DNA of 64,000 nt from Dyadobacter sp. LHD-138 (lineage in GTDB: Bacteria > Bacteroidota > Bacteroidia > Cytophagales > Spirosomataceae): positions 124,001-188,000 of the forward strand of contig NZ_JAVFVU010000015.1 in assembly GCF_030929615.1 (NCBI RefSeq), read 5' to 3'. Shown piece by piece: positions 1 through 9,601 of the stretch (within the stretch, counting starts at the first letter, position 1; each line of letters begins with the position of its first letter). Below the pieces are notes generated by a model that saw only the letters and a program-made list of their open reading frames with translations, was not told the DNA's origin and did not search any database. A program made the translations under genes and the position numbers.

Positions 1-20
1 ACCTTTATTCACAAAAACCT

Positions 21-123
21 AAAAACCGATGGTGCTCGAACACCATCGGATCAATTGATCTCCCTGTTTCACACGATCCGGCAAGATCGTGAGGGAGGCT
101 AAAGTCCTGTTTTTCACAAAAAG
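21..123 (-). ncRNA. Candidate cis-antisense RNA in the leader of susC (locus A)
   Basis: On the minus strand a box TAGTTTTG (plus 130-137) fits the Bacteroidota -7 consensus TAnnTTTG and touches the susC start codon at 137; TTTT lies 19 nt upstream in the -33 position. Transcription would start near 123 and run away from susC to a perfect 9-bp hairpin (plus 26-34 with 41-49, 6-nt loop) followed on the minus strand by five T. An internal hairpin (72-78 with 85-91) lies between. The same layout recurs at the other three susC genes. Ends are estimates; no expression evidence. Confidence 0.42.
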
Positions 124-136
124 AACATTCAAAACT

Positions 137-3100
137 ATGCAAAAAATTCGACAGTTAAAATGGTGCCCTGCACTGTGCAATGTCATGAAAATAACGCTTG
201 TCCAAATAATATTTTCAGTTGTCTGCACCAGTCTTACACAGGGGGCAACTGAAAGCAGAGCTCAGGAAATCCTTGAGCGACGTGTAACGATCCACGCGCA
301 AAATGCAGAACTCAAGACGATCCTGAAAAATCTGGAAGATCAGGCAGATGTAAAATTTGCGTACAGCCAGAAAACGATCAGAGCGGACAGACCGGTTAAT
401 GTCAATATTTCACGGCAAAAATTGTCTGATGCGCTCACGATACTTTTAGAGCCTCTGCATGTCTCCTATCAACTTGCTTCGGGACGAATATTGCTCACCC
501 TAAACAAACCGATCAATTCGAATAGTCTGCCGAAACCTGGTGAAGAGGTCGTATTGGACAATAACCTGGCTAACATATCAGGTAAAGTCGTCGATGACAC
601 AAAAATGGGTTTACCCGGTGTAAGTGTGGTTTTAAAGGGCACGCAACGGGGAACCACGACCAATAAAGACGGTGAATTTCAACTCGACATTCCTGAAAGA
701 AGCGGTGCCGTGCTTGTTTTCAGTTTTGTCGGATACGTTGTGCAGGAGCTTGAAGTCGGAAACCAGACTTCTCTTTCCGTAACCCTGCTACCGGAAAATA
801 AATCGTTGGAAGAGGTTGTCGTTGTAGGTTATGGTACGGTCCGGAAAAGTGACCTTACAGGATCCGTATCGAGTATCAAGGGCGATGCGATCCGGGAAAT
901 GCCTGTCACGTCCGTTGACCAGGCGATCCAGTCACGGGCTCCGGGTGTACAGGTTACCCAAAGTTCGGGAGCACCGGGCGGAGGGATTTCAATACGTGTC
1001 CGGGGGGCCAATTCAATCAACAGCGGCAGCGAGCCATTGTATGTTATCGATGGATTTCCAATGTATCCCGACAACGGAGCGCTGGGTACCAGCGGAAACA
1101 GACAGGCATCCAATGCCATGGCAACCATTAATCCGAATGAAATTGAGTCCATCGAAATCCTGAAAGATGCTTCCGCGACGTCCATTTACGGTTCCCGCGG
1201 TGCCAACGGTGTTATTCTGATCACCACCAAGAGAGGAAAAGAAGGCCAGAGCCGTGTGGAATATGATGGTTCTTATTCTTTTCAAAAAATCGCAAGAGAA
1301 ATTGATGTCCTGAACGGAGCCGATTACGCAAGGTATATCAATCTACTGGAGAAAAGCCAAGGCGGGAGTCCTCGCTATACCGACCAGAGAATCAACGAAA
1401 TAGGTGCCGGAACCGATTGGTGGGATGTTGTTTCCAGAACGGGCGGGTTATCCAATCACCAACTTTCGTTTACGGGCGGAACCAAAGGAACGCGTTACGC
1501 TTTTGTAGGCAACTACCTGGATAATAAAGGAATAATCCAGAATACAGATTTCAAGCGTTACGGATTTCGGATGAATCTGGACAACGACTTTTTGAATGGT
1601 AAGGCAACGTTAAGCAACAGCTGGTCTTATAGCCGCTCCACCAGCAGCAATGTACCGACAGACCGCGGAGGACCGGGAGGTATTGTGATTTCAGCATTAG
1701 GTCTTGACCCAACGGTCCCTGTTTATGACCAAAACGGGAATTATCAGTACGCCAGTTATGATCAGCGCTTTCTGACCAACCCGCTGGCGGAAGCACTGCA
1801 GGGTTATGACCGGGATTTTACCAATCGTCTTTTTGGTACCTCAGCCCTCACATTTAATCTGATGGAGGGCCTTAAATTCCGCACCAGCCTGGGTGTAGAC
1901 GTTGTAAATGCCAGCCGTACCACCTTCTACAATAATTATACATACCTGGGAAGGCAGAATGGTCGTGAATTGCAAAAGGCAAACAGAAATTCGACTAACC
2001 TTCTGAATGAAAATATCCTGACTTATAACAAGCAAATAGCTCCTGGGCATAACCTGGATGTTACACTTGGTTATACTTACCAGAAGGAACTGAACAGATT
2101 TGAATCCAACGCCACAAGAGGCTTGCCTTCAGATGATATTACGGCTGTCAATATGCAAAATGGCAGCAGACCGCTGGTACCTAATTCCGGTCGCGTGGAA
2201 TGGGAATTGATGTCGATGCTTGGAAGAATCAACTATAATCTGAAGGATCGTTATTTGATGACCGTTACCCTTCGGCGCGATGGTTCTTCAAAATTCGGCC
2301 CCAACAATAAGTGGGCTACATTTCCTTCTGCCGCAATCGGGTGGAGAGTCGTCAATGAGGAATTCTTCAAAAATTCAAAGCTAGGCAGCATTTTTGACGA
2401 TTTTAAAATCAGGGGAAGTTACGGGCTTACCGGAAATTCTCAGATTCCTGTTTATCGTTCAGTGGCTGGATTGATATCCTATAACTATGTTTTCGGCGGA
2501 ACACCTACGCTGGTCTCAGGTTATGGACCGAACCGGATTTCAAACTCAAATCTTAAATGGGAAAGCACTTCTATGCTGAATGTCGGTCTGGACGTTGCCT
2601 TGCTAAGCAATCGGTTAACGCTGACCATCGACGCATTCAAAAATAAAACAACGGATTTACTGCTGGATGTCTCGATTCCGCAAAGTACAGGATTCAGTAC
2701 GGTCATGCTGAATTCGGGTTCGTTAAGCAACAAGGGACTGGAATTTTCGGCTGGCTATAAGTTAATGAGCACCAATTCGTTCACCTGGGACATTAGCGGT
2801 AACGTTTCTATTTTACGAAACGAAATCCTCGATCTTGGGAAAAGCACCCCGTTTTTTTCCAACAGCACAAGCGGCCACCTGGGTGTGCTGGGAAGCTGGG
2901 TGGAAGCCGGAAATTCGATCGGTGTATGGAGAGGCTATAAATACACCGGCCTGTTCCAGTCAGACGAGGAGGGAAAAAGCTTTTCAGCCCGTGCCGGATA
3001 TCCTAAATACGAGGACGTAAACGGAGACGGCAAGTATACAACGGACGATTTCAAGATTATAGGAGATCCTAATCCTAAGCTTACCTGGGGTTTCAACACG

Positions 3101-3568
3101 AGCATCAAGTACAAAAAATTTGATCTCGGAATTTTCCTTCGTGGCGTACACGGGAACCAGGTTCGGAACCTTCAGCAGTCAGAAATGGCCGATGGCGTGC
3201 AAAAAATCAATCAGATCGGGACGATTCTTCAAGACTCCTGGACACCGCAGAATACCAATGCATCGCGCCCGGTTATTGATGGCCGCCGTGATTTTATTTC
3301 CTTCCGTCGTTCGTCATTCTTTATTCAGGATGGCTCATTTATCCGTCTTCAGAATCTGTCACTTGGCTATACGCTGCCGATTAAAAACACTTTTATCCGT
3401 AATGCAAGAATTTATGCGAGCGGACAAAATCTGTTTTTGATTACAAAGTATAAGGGTTTCGATCCGGAGGTGAATAATCAAGGCCAAAACAACCTGAACC
3501 GTGGGGACGATTATGACGCGTATCCACGCGCAAAGATGTTCACCCTGGGTGTAAATATTGGTATTTAA
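137..3568 (+). CDS. SusC/RagA-family TonB-dependent outer-membrane receptor with STN domain (locus A)
   Basis: Outer-membrane channel that imports glycan or other bulky ligands with its SusD partner, powered by TonB. The protein (1143 residues from ATG 137) has an N-terminal signal segment, an STN (secretin/TonB short) domain at about 45-120, a carboxypeptidase-D-like regulatory domain at about 147-215 (motif LPGVSVVLKGT, FSFVGY), a TonB box/plug start EEVVVVGYG near 225, a plug with the typical NPNEIESIEILKDASATSIYGSRGANGV-type core, and a long beta-barrel ending in an aromatic-poor strand NIGI. An upstream GTG at 89 is in frame, but ATG 137 gives a normal signal peptide. The STN domain implies signalling to a FecR/ECF pair that would lie just left of the window. 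susD follows after 21 nt. Confidence 0.95.
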   Translation: MQKIRQLKWCPALCNVMKITLVQIIFSVVCTSLTQGATESRAQEILERRVTIHAQNAELKTILKNLEDQADVKFAYSQKTIRADRPVNVNISRQKLSDALTILLEPLHVSYQLASGRILLTLNKPINSNSLPKPGEEVVLDNNLANISGKVVDDTKMGLPGVSVVLKGTQRGTTTNKDGEFQLDIPERSGAVLVFSFVGYVVQELEVGNQTSLSVTLLPENKSLEEVVVVGYGTVRKSDLTGSVSSIKGDAIREMPVTSVDQAIQSRAPGVQVTQSSGAPGGGISIRVRGANSINSGSEPLYVIDGFPMYPDNGALGTSGNRQASNAMATINPNEIESIEILKDASATSIYGSRGANGVILITTKRGKEGQSRVEYDGSYSFQKIAREIDVLNGADYARYINLLEKSQGGSPRYTDQRINEIGAGTDWWDVVSRTGGLSNHQLSFTGGTKGTRYAFVGNYLDNKGIIQNTDFKRYGFRMNLDNDFLNGKATLSNSWSYSRSTSSNVPTDRGGPGGIVISALGLDPTVPVYDQNGNYQYASYDQRFLTNPLAEALQGYDRDFTNRLFGTSALTFNLMEGLKFRTSLGVDVVNASRTTFYNNYTYLGRQNGRELQKANRNSTNLLNENILTYNKQIAPGHNLDVTLGYTYQKELNRFESNATRGLPSDDITAVNMQNGSRPLVPNSGRVEWELMSMLGRINYNLKDRYLMTVTLRRDGSSKFGPNNKWATFPSAAIGWRVVNEEFFKNSKLGSIFDDFKIRGSYGLTGNSQIPVYRSVAGLISYNYVFGGTPTLVSGYGPNRISNSNLKWESTSMLNVGLDVALLSNRLTLTIDAFKNKTTDLLLDVSIPQSTGFSTVMLNSGSLSNKGLEFSAGYKLMSTNSFTWDISGNVSILRNEILDLGKSTPFFSNSTSGHLGVLGSWVEAGNSIGVWRGYKYTGLFQSDEEGKSFSARAGYPKYEDVNGDGKYTTDDFKIIGDPNPKLTWGFNTSIKYKKFDLGIFLRGVHGNQVRNLQQSEMADGVQKINQIGTILQDSWTPQNTNASRPVIDGRRDFISFRRSSFFIQDGSFIRLQNLSLGYTLPIKNTFIRNARIYASGQNLFLITKYKGFDPEVNNQGQNNLNRGDDYDAYPRAKMFTLGVNIGI

Positions 3569-3589
3569 TTGTATCGGCCTAAAATTTGA

Positions 3590-5161
3590 ATGAATATGAA
3601 AAACGTATTTTTATACATTAAATACACATTTATCACGGCCTTATTGCTAACCGGAGCAGGCTGTTCCGACTTAAAGGAGAAGCCGGATTTTATTAATCCC
3701 GACACTTTTTACAAGTCCGCTGCCGAATTGGCATTGGGTGTCAATGCGGTTTATGACGACCTGAATTCAGGAGGTAGCGGCTATTTCTATGACCGGTATG
3801 TTTTCGAATGTCTGGTCGGCTATCAGGTTGGATGGGAAAAGGGGCCGCTGCAATACAATATTGGCAACGTCAACCCGGCAGATGAGTACATCGAAGCCTT
3901 TTGGGGCATTTGTTACCGCTCCATCAACAGAGCCAACGCCATCATTGAAACGGCTGATGCCATGAAAGATCCGGCAAATGAGGCACTGATCAAAAGGGTG
4001 AAAGGCGAGGCCCTTTATCTTCGCGCATTTTACTATTACAGTCTGCTCAGCTATTTTGACAATGCCCCGATTACCGTAAAATCAACCCAAAACATCGACG
4101 AGTTACCGTCGAACAGCGGCGGAAAACGGGCGTTGATCGATCAGATCTATGCAGATGCAAAGGCAGCTGCGGAGCTTCTACCGGCAAGCTACACTGGTGT
4201 TGATATGGGAAGGGCAACCCGATGGGCAGCAAAGTCAATATTGATGAAAGCACAGCTTTGGGATGAAAAATGGGCAGATGCCAAAGCAACAGGCGAAGAC
4301 ATTATCAACAATAGCGGATTAAAGCTATTCGATGATTTTGCCCATAATTTCGACCTGGCCCATGAAAATCAGGGCGAACGCATTTTTGAAGCACAAGTGT
4401 CTGCATCCGCCAATGCAAGTGAATACAATGTACATTCCGCGCATTTTAATCCTGAGGATTTCCCAAGCCAGCTTGGAGGTTCGGGATGGAGCTGGTTGAG
4501 TGCTACGCAGGAATTCAGAGCCGCTTATGATAAAAACGACAAAAGAATTGCAGGCACATTTATTGAAAGTTACCCAACAGGTAGGTTTGGTTTGGTGGAT
4601 GGTGCCTATCCAATCGTACGCTGGAGCCCAACTGCGGACTATAATTTATCACGTTTTGGAGGCGTTGTAAAATCCGATGCGAATCCGCGAGACCCGGCTC
4701 AATTGGTTTTTGGAAAAGCATGGTCAGCCAAGATTGTGGAGCTTGATAAGAGCAATGCGGCAACGGAAAAAAATACAATTTACATCCGCCTGGCAGACAT
4801 TTTACTGGGACATTCGGAGGCCTGTAATGAAAGCGGCCAGGGCGATCCGCTCGTATCGATCAACAAAGTACGGACTCGTGCGGGACTGGAACCGCTAACG
4901 GCACTCAACCAGTCGGCTTTGCGCGATGCGATCATTCAGGAAAGGATGAAGGAATTTGTGTTTGAACAGGTCATGTATCCTGAACTGCGCCGCAAAAGTA
5001 AATTTGGAGGAACACAGGATTATCTTGGAAAAGAAATCACCCATTTTGCTGCAAAATACAAAATTGACCGGGCTCCCAAGGCTAAGGATTATGTATTGCC
5101 TTTGCCCCTTAAAGAGTTGCTGGGAAATCCGGGGGTAACCCAGAATCCTGAATGGAAATAA
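3590..5161 (+). CDS. SusD/RagB-family surface glycan-binding lipoprotein (locus A)
   Basis: Partner lipoprotein of the SusC at 137-3568, capping the barrel and binding the ligand outside the cell. The 523-residue protein has a lipoprotein signal with a lipobox ending at Cys25 (LTGAGC), the N-terminal SusD tetratricopeptide-type region (RVKGEALYLRAFYYY, about 145-160), and the conserved C-terminal features: IYIRLADILLGHSEA, a QERMKEFVFE motif and a terminal YVLPLPLKELLGNPGVTQNPEWK-type tail that matches the usual IP-QNP ending. Start could be Met1 or Met3 with no functional difference. Substrate cannot be read from the sequence. Confidence 0.93.
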   Translation: MNMKNVFLYIKYTFITALLLTGAGCSDLKEKPDFINPDTFYKSAAELALGVNAVYDDLNSGGSGYFYDRYVFECLVGYQVGWEKGPLQYNIGNVNPADEYIEAFWGICYRSINRANAIIETADAMKDPANEALIKRVKGEALYLRAFYYYSLLSYFDNAPITVKSTQNIDELPSNSGGKRALIDQIYADAKAAAELLPASYTGVDMGRATRWAAKSILMKAQLWDEKWADAKATGEDIINNSGLKLFDDFAHNFDLAHENQGERIFEAQVSASANASEYNVHSAHFNPEDFPSQLGGSGWSWLSATQEFRAAYDKNDKRIAGTFIESYPTGRFGLVDGAYPIVRWSPTADYNLSRFGGVVKSDANPRDPAQLVFGKAWSAKIVELDKSNAATEKNTIYIRLADILLGHSEACNESGQGDPLVSINKVRTRAGLEPLTALNQSALRDAIIQERMKEFVFEQVMYPELRRKSKFGGTQDYLGKEITHFAAKYKIDRAPKAKDYVLPLPLKELLGNPGVTQNPEWK

Positions 5162-5183
5162 TTTCTTTTTAGAGTCTGTTTAA

Positions 5184-5239
5184 CTTATACTTTCTCAATC
5201 TTATCGAACTGAATTTCAATAAGATTGAGAAAGTATAAG
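5184..5239. repeat. Perfect 20-bp inverted repeat between susD and the DUF1549/DUF1553 gene
   Basis: Arms 5184-5203 and 5220-5239 are exact reverse complements with a 16-nt loop. The arms are AT-rich and no T-run follows, so it is not a textbook intrinsic terminator; it could attenuate or stabilise the susCD part of the transcript, or bind a dimeric protein. Confidence 0.8.
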
Positions 5240-5285
5240 ATCATTCGCCGACTCGTTGTAATGATTAGCATAAAATAGTGACTTA

Positions 5286-8048
5286 ATGATGAAGAAACGG
5301 ACTTTTATTGGCCTGGGTGTGGTGGTGATCTTCTGGTCATCGTTTTCATGGTCAGGCTTGTTTGAACATAAAGTAGATTACAACGCCGAGGTTAAACCCA
5401 TTCTCAATAAACACTGCATGGGTTGCCATGGAGGGGTAAAAAAGGCTGGTGACGTCAGTTTTTTGTTTGAACATGAAATGCTTGAACCGGGTAAATCCGG
5501 CAAAATCCCGGTCGTGCGGGGCGACGCACACGCCAGTGAAATGATTCGTCGCATCCTGACCGATGATCCGGATGAAAAAATGCCAAAAAACGGCAACCCG
5601 TTATCGAAAGATGAAATTGATATTTTGACAAAATGGATTGATCAGGGCGCCTCCTGGGAAACACATTGGTCCTACAAACGCATCGAAAAACCGGAGGTTC
5701 CCTCATTGCGAACTTTCTCGAACCTTTTTGGACTTTTGGATCAGGATGTCAGAAACTGGCCAAAAAATGAGATCGATCATTTTACGCTGAAAAAACTGCG
5801 TGAAAAGGATCTTTCACCTTCGCCCGAAGCCGATAAGGCAACGTTGCTGAGACGGGTAAGCCTGGACCTTACCGGACTGCCACCCACGGAAAAAGAAGTA
5901 TCAGACTTCACGCATGATAACTCGGCCAATGCCTATGAAAAAGTGGTCGACAGGCTGCTCAAATCTTCCTCCTTTGGAGAACGGTGGACTTCCATGTGGC
6001 TGGACCTGGCGCGGTATGCTGATACCAAAGGATACGAAAAGGATAGCGGGCGCAGGATCTGGCGTTACCGGGATTATGTAGTCCGGTCATTTAATGCGGA
6101 CAAACCCTTTGATGTTTTTACGATAGAACAATTGGCCGGCGATCTGCTTCCTAAAAAGAACGGAATGCCGTCAGATGAAAACCTGATCGCCACGGGCTTT
6201 CACCGCAATACAATGAACAACGATGAAGGCGGCACGTCGGATGAAGAATTCCGGGTCGCCGCTCAGATAGACCGGGTCAATACGACCTGGGAAGTGTGGC
6301 AGGGAACCACATTTGCGTGTATTCAATGTCACAGCCATCCTTATGACCCCATTTCGCACGACGAGTATTATAAGTACATGGCTTATTTCAACAATACCCG
6401 TGACGAAGATGTGCCTAACGATTCCCCTACCCTTCGGTTTTATAAAGGAAACGATTCGCTTAAAGTGCAGCGACTGATCGACTGGGTAGCCAAACGCGAT
6501 CCTCAGCAGACAGAAAACTTCACCCAGTTTATGCGGGTCATGGAGCCCAGGATCAATTCCCATGACTTCCAGATCATTGGTGGCGCGACATTATTAGATG
6601 GAAAATACTTAGGGTTAAAACATAAAACTTCGGGAAGGCTCCCAGGTGCAAATCTTACAGGAATGACGCAGATGGTCGTTTCTTTGGGTGCCAGTATAGA
6701 CAAATCCGTCCTGACGATTAGAAAAGATACTTCCGATAAAAAGAACTTTATTGCCCGCATCGCTGTGCCCAACACACAGGGTAAAGACACTGTGATGATC
6801 ATTCCCATTCCCCATGCAGGTGGTAAGCAGGATCTGTTTTTCAGTTTGGAGAGTTCCAAAACACCAGATGACTGGGTAAGGATTAAATGGCTGTCGTTCC
6901 AAAAAGAAATACCCGGAAAAACTGAGCCCGAATATCCTGCAGTGGTTGCTGAATTCAGCCGACTTTTAACCAAATCAGCAGAAGACATTCCTGTATTATG
7001 GGAAGGGAAAGGGGATTTCAGCAGAAAAACGCATGTGTTTGTCAGAGGAAACTGGATGGTAAAAGGCGCCGAAGTAAAACCGGATGTCCCCAAATTGCTG
7101 TATGCTATGCCGAAAGATTATGCCAGAGATCGGCTGGGACTGGCCAAATGGATCGTGAACCGGGAAAATGCTTTGACCGGCCGGGTGATCGTAAACCGGT
7201 TCTGGGAGCAGCTCTTCGGCCGGGGTATCGTGGAAACTGTTGAAGACTTTGGCTCGCAAGGAAGTGAACCCTCACACCGAGAGCTGTTGGACTGGCTGGC
7301 TGTTGAATTCATGGAAAAGGATCAATGGCGTGTCAAGAAGCTTCTTAAACGCATTGTCATGTCGGCTACCTACCGGCAAAGTTCCAAAACAGACGATGAT
7401 AAACTTGAAAAAGACCCTTACAATGTCTGGATCTCGCGAGGCCCGCGCGTACGATTGAGTGCTGAACAGGTTCGTGACCAGGCCTTGGCCGCCAGTGGAT
7501 TGCTTTCAAAGAAAATGTACGGCCCCGGTGTCATGCCGGCCCAACCCGACAAGATCTGGCAATCGCCATACAGTGGTGAAAAATGGGTACTGAGTGAAGG
7601 AGAAGATCAGTATCGCAGAGGACTTTACACCTACTGGAAAAGAACATCCCCCTACCCTTCGATGGTTACTTTTGACGCACCAAGCCGCGAATTTTGTCAG
7701 TCCCGAAGGATACTGACAAACACGCCGCTGCAAGCCCTGGTAACATTGAACGACCCAGTGTATCTTCAGGCCGCCGAACAGTTGGCTGCCAATATGCAAA
7801 AAAGAGGCCATACGCCGCAGCAACAGTTAACCGAAGGTTACCGGATGCTTACTTACAAAAGTATTGAGCCAAAGAATCTGACGGTACTCATGAAAGTATA
7901 TCAGGAAGCCTTAAACGCATACAAAACGAAGCCTGCACAGGTAGACAGCATTTTACCTTACGGAAAAGAAAGGTCGCCGGAATTGGCCGCGCTGACGGTT
8001 TCCGCCAATGTGATGCTCAACCTCGATAACGTGATAACGAAGGAGTGA
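5286..8048 (+). CDS. PSCyt1/DUF1549/DUF1553 multi-domain cytochrome c protein (Planctomycete type)
   Basis: Secreted or periplasm-anchored haem protein of unknown reaction; the DUF1549-DUF1553 architecture is best known from Planctomycetes and Verrucomicrobia. The 920-residue protein starts with a signal/anchor segment (8-25), then a PSCyt1 cytochrome-like domain with C44-MG-C47-H48 and a downstream DxxMPP-like KMPKNG segment, a DUF1549 (PSCyt2) domain from about 155 ([33 protein letters not shown]) containing a second haem motif C345-IQ-C348-H349, and a DUF1553 (PSD1) domain from about 610 ([53 protein letters not shown]). Two haem motifs point to electron transfer. It is separated from susD by a 20-bp inverted repeat and stands 64 nt before the DUF1501 gene with which this family normally pairs. 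Confidence 0.9.
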   Translation: MMKKRTFIGLGVVVIFWSSFSWSGLFEHKVDYNAEVKPILNKHCMGCHGGVKKAGDVSFLFEHEMLEPGKSGKIPVVRGDAHASEMIRRILTDDPDEKMPKNGNPLSKDEIDILTKWIDQGASWETHWSYKRIEKPEVPSLRTFSNLFGLLDQDVRNWPKNEIDHFTLKKLREKDLSPSPEADKATLLRRVSLDLTGLPPTEKEVSDFTHDNSANAYEKVVDRLLKSSSFGERWTSMWLDLARYADTKGYEKDSGRRIWRYRDYVVRSFNADKPFDVFTIEQLAGDLLPKKNGMPSDENLIATGFHRNTMNNDEGGTSDEEFRVAAQIDRVNTTWEVWQGTTFACIQCHSHPYDPISHDEYYKYMAYFNNTRDEDVPNDSPTLRFYKGNDSLKVQRLIDWVAKRDPQQTENFTQFMRVMEPRINSHDFQIIGGATLLDGKYLGLKHKTSGRLPGANLTGMTQMVVSLGASIDKSVLTIRKDTSDKKNFIARIAVPNTQGKDTVMIIPIPHAGGKQDLFFSLESSKTPDDWVRIKWLSFQKEIPGKTEPEYPAVVAEFSRLLTKSAEDIPVLWEGKGDFSRKTHVFVRGNWMVKGAEVKPDVPKLLYAMPKDYARDRLGLAKWIVNRENALTGRVIVNRFWEQLFGRGIVETVEDFGSQGSEPSHRELLDWLAVEFMEKDQWRVKKLLKRIVMSATYRQSSKTDDDKLEKDPYNVWISRGPRVRLSAEQVRDQALAASGLLSKKMYGPGVMPAQPDKIWQSPYSGEKWVLSEGEDQYRRGLYTYWKRTSPYPSMVTFDAPSREFCQSRRILTNTPLQALVTLNDPVYLQAAEQLAANMQKRGHTPQQQLTEGYRMLTYKSIEPKNLTVLMKVYQEALNAYKTKPAQVDSILPYGKERSPELAALTVSANVMLNLDNVITKE

Positions 8049-8112
8049 TGACCGACGATTGTCCATCATCAAAAAATTACTAGAAAAACGCTTGAAAGGC
8101 TGTGTTAACAAT

Positions 8113-9588
8113 ATGGAAAATTTACTCAAAGAATTACAATATGCAAAACTGGAACACCAGACCAGAAGGCATTTCCTGCAATCTTGTGGATTTGGCCTGG
8201 GTGCTCTGGGTTTAGGATCGCTGATGGGCTCCTGCTCGGCAAGCTCGACTGAGCCCAACGCTTCCGATAAATCTGTGCAATCGGGCATTCCCCAATTCGC
8301 CCCGAAAGCTAAAAGGGTCATTTACATCCATATGGCTGGTGCTCCGTCTCAATTAGAGTTATTTGACTACAAACCTGAGCTCCTGAAATACCATGGAAAA
8401 GACTGCCCTGCTGAATTTTTAGAAGGCAAAAAGTTCGCATTTATACAAGGTGTTCCCAAGATGCTTGGCCCCCAGGGTGCGTTTAAACAGCACGGGCAGT
8501 CAGGCGCCTGGATATCTGATTATTTACCACACCTGCAAAAGGTGGCCGACGAGATTTCTTTTTTCAAAGCTGTCCATACCGACCAGTTTAACCACGCTCC
8601 CGCACAGCTGCTCATGCATACGGGAAGCCCGAGATTGGGACGGCCAAGTCTGGGTGCGTGGACCGTTTATGGTCTGGGCTCAGAGAACCAGAATTTGCCC
8701 GGCTTTATGGTGCTGGCATCGGGTGGCCGACAACCTGATGCCGGTAAAAGTGTATACGGAAGCGGCTTCCTGCCATCAGTTTATCAGGGTGTCCAATGCC
8801 GCACCGGTGGCGATCCTGTTTTGTATGTAAGTGATCCCAGCGGCATGAACCGCAACATGCGGAAAACAACCATTGAGGCCATCAATCAAATCAATCAACA
8901 GACCTATGAGGACGTTAAGGATCCTGAAATCCTGACGCGGATCAGTCAGTATGAAATGGCATTCCGGATGCAAATGTCGGTCCCCGAGGTGATGGACGTT
9001 TCCAAAGAGCCGCAATTTATTCTGGATATGTATGGTGTAAAACCCGGTGACGGTACTTTTGCCATGAACTGTCTTCTTGCCCGCAAACTCGTGGAAAATG
9101 ACGTTCGTTTTGTGCAGCTTTTTGACTGGGGATGGGATGGCCACGGCACCTCAGAGCAAGATAATGTAGAGGGCGGACTAAGAAAAAAATGCGAAGCCAC
9201 CGACAAGCCGATCGCAGCGCTGATCCAGGATCTTAAAATGCGCGGGCTGCTCGAAGATACCCTGGTGATCTGGGGGGCTGAGTTTGGCAGGACACCCATG
9301 CAGGAAAACAGGAACGGACTGGTGATGCCCTACATGGGGCGTGACCACCATTTAGAGGCATTTACGATGTGGATGGCGGGCGGCGGCGTTAAAAAAGGCG
9401 TGACACATGGTGAAACCGACGAGCTGGGGTACTATGGTGTAAAAGGCCGTGTACATGTTCATGATATACAGGCTACGATCCTTCATTTAATGGGCTTTGA
9501 TCACGAGAAATTCACCTATCCTTTTCAGGGAAGAAATTTCAGGCTTACTGATACAGAGGGTAAAGTAGTAAAAGAAGTTTTAGCCTAG
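8113..9588 (+). CDS. DUF1501 family protein, Tat-exported (sulfatase-like fold)
   Basis: DUF1501 proteins belong to the alkaline-phosphatase/sulfatase-like superfamily and are almost always encoded beside DUF1549/DUF1553 proteins, as here; the reaction is not established. From ATG 8113 the product has 491 residues; a TTG at 8059 would add 18 residues and is less likely because it delays the signal. The N-terminus has a twin-arginine motif TRRHFLQ followed by a Gly/Leu-rich stretch and then LMGSC, so it may be a Tat-exported lipoprotein. Recognisable blocks are [18 protein letters not shown], the D-W-G-WDGHGT block, [12 protein letters not shown] and [21 protein letters not shown] near the C-terminus. 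Its downstream neighbour starts 13 nt after its stop, so the three genes probably form one transcript. Confidence 0.9.
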   Translation: MENLLKELQYAKLEHQTRRHFLQSCGFGLGALGLGSLMGSCSASSTEPNASDKSVQSGIPQFAPKAKRVIYIHMAGAPSQLELFDYKPELLKYHGKDCPAEFLEGKKFAFIQGVPKMLGPQGAFKQHGQSGAWISDYLPHLQKVADEISFFKAVHTDQFNHAPAQLLMHTGSPRLGRPSLGAWTVYGLGSENQNLPGFMVLASGGRQPDAGKSVYGSGFLPSVYQGVQCRTGGDPVLYVSDPSGMNRNMRKTTIEAINQINQQTYEDVKDPEILTRISQYEMAFRMQMSVPEVMDVSKEPQFILDMYGVKPGDGTFAMNCLLARKLVENDVRFVQLFDWGWDGHGTSEQDNVEGGLRKKCEATDKPIAALIQDLKMRGLLEDTLVIWGAEFGRTPMQENRNGLVMPYMGRDHHLEAFTMWMAGGGVKKGVTHGETDELGYYGVKGRVHVHDIQATILHLMGFDHEKFTYPFQGRNFRLTDTEGKVVKEVLA

Positions 9589-9601
9589 TTTATTTCAATT
9601 T

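Noticed and set aside
1-136. Possible 3' end of a fecR gene at the left edge
   Set aside because: No frame in the first 136 nt encodes the FecR C-terminus; the window starts inside the fecR-susC gap, so an upstream fecR can only be inferred.
6503-7093. 196-codon minus-strand frame inside the DUF1549/DUF1553 gene
   Set aside because: Antisense shadow of a strongly supported gene.
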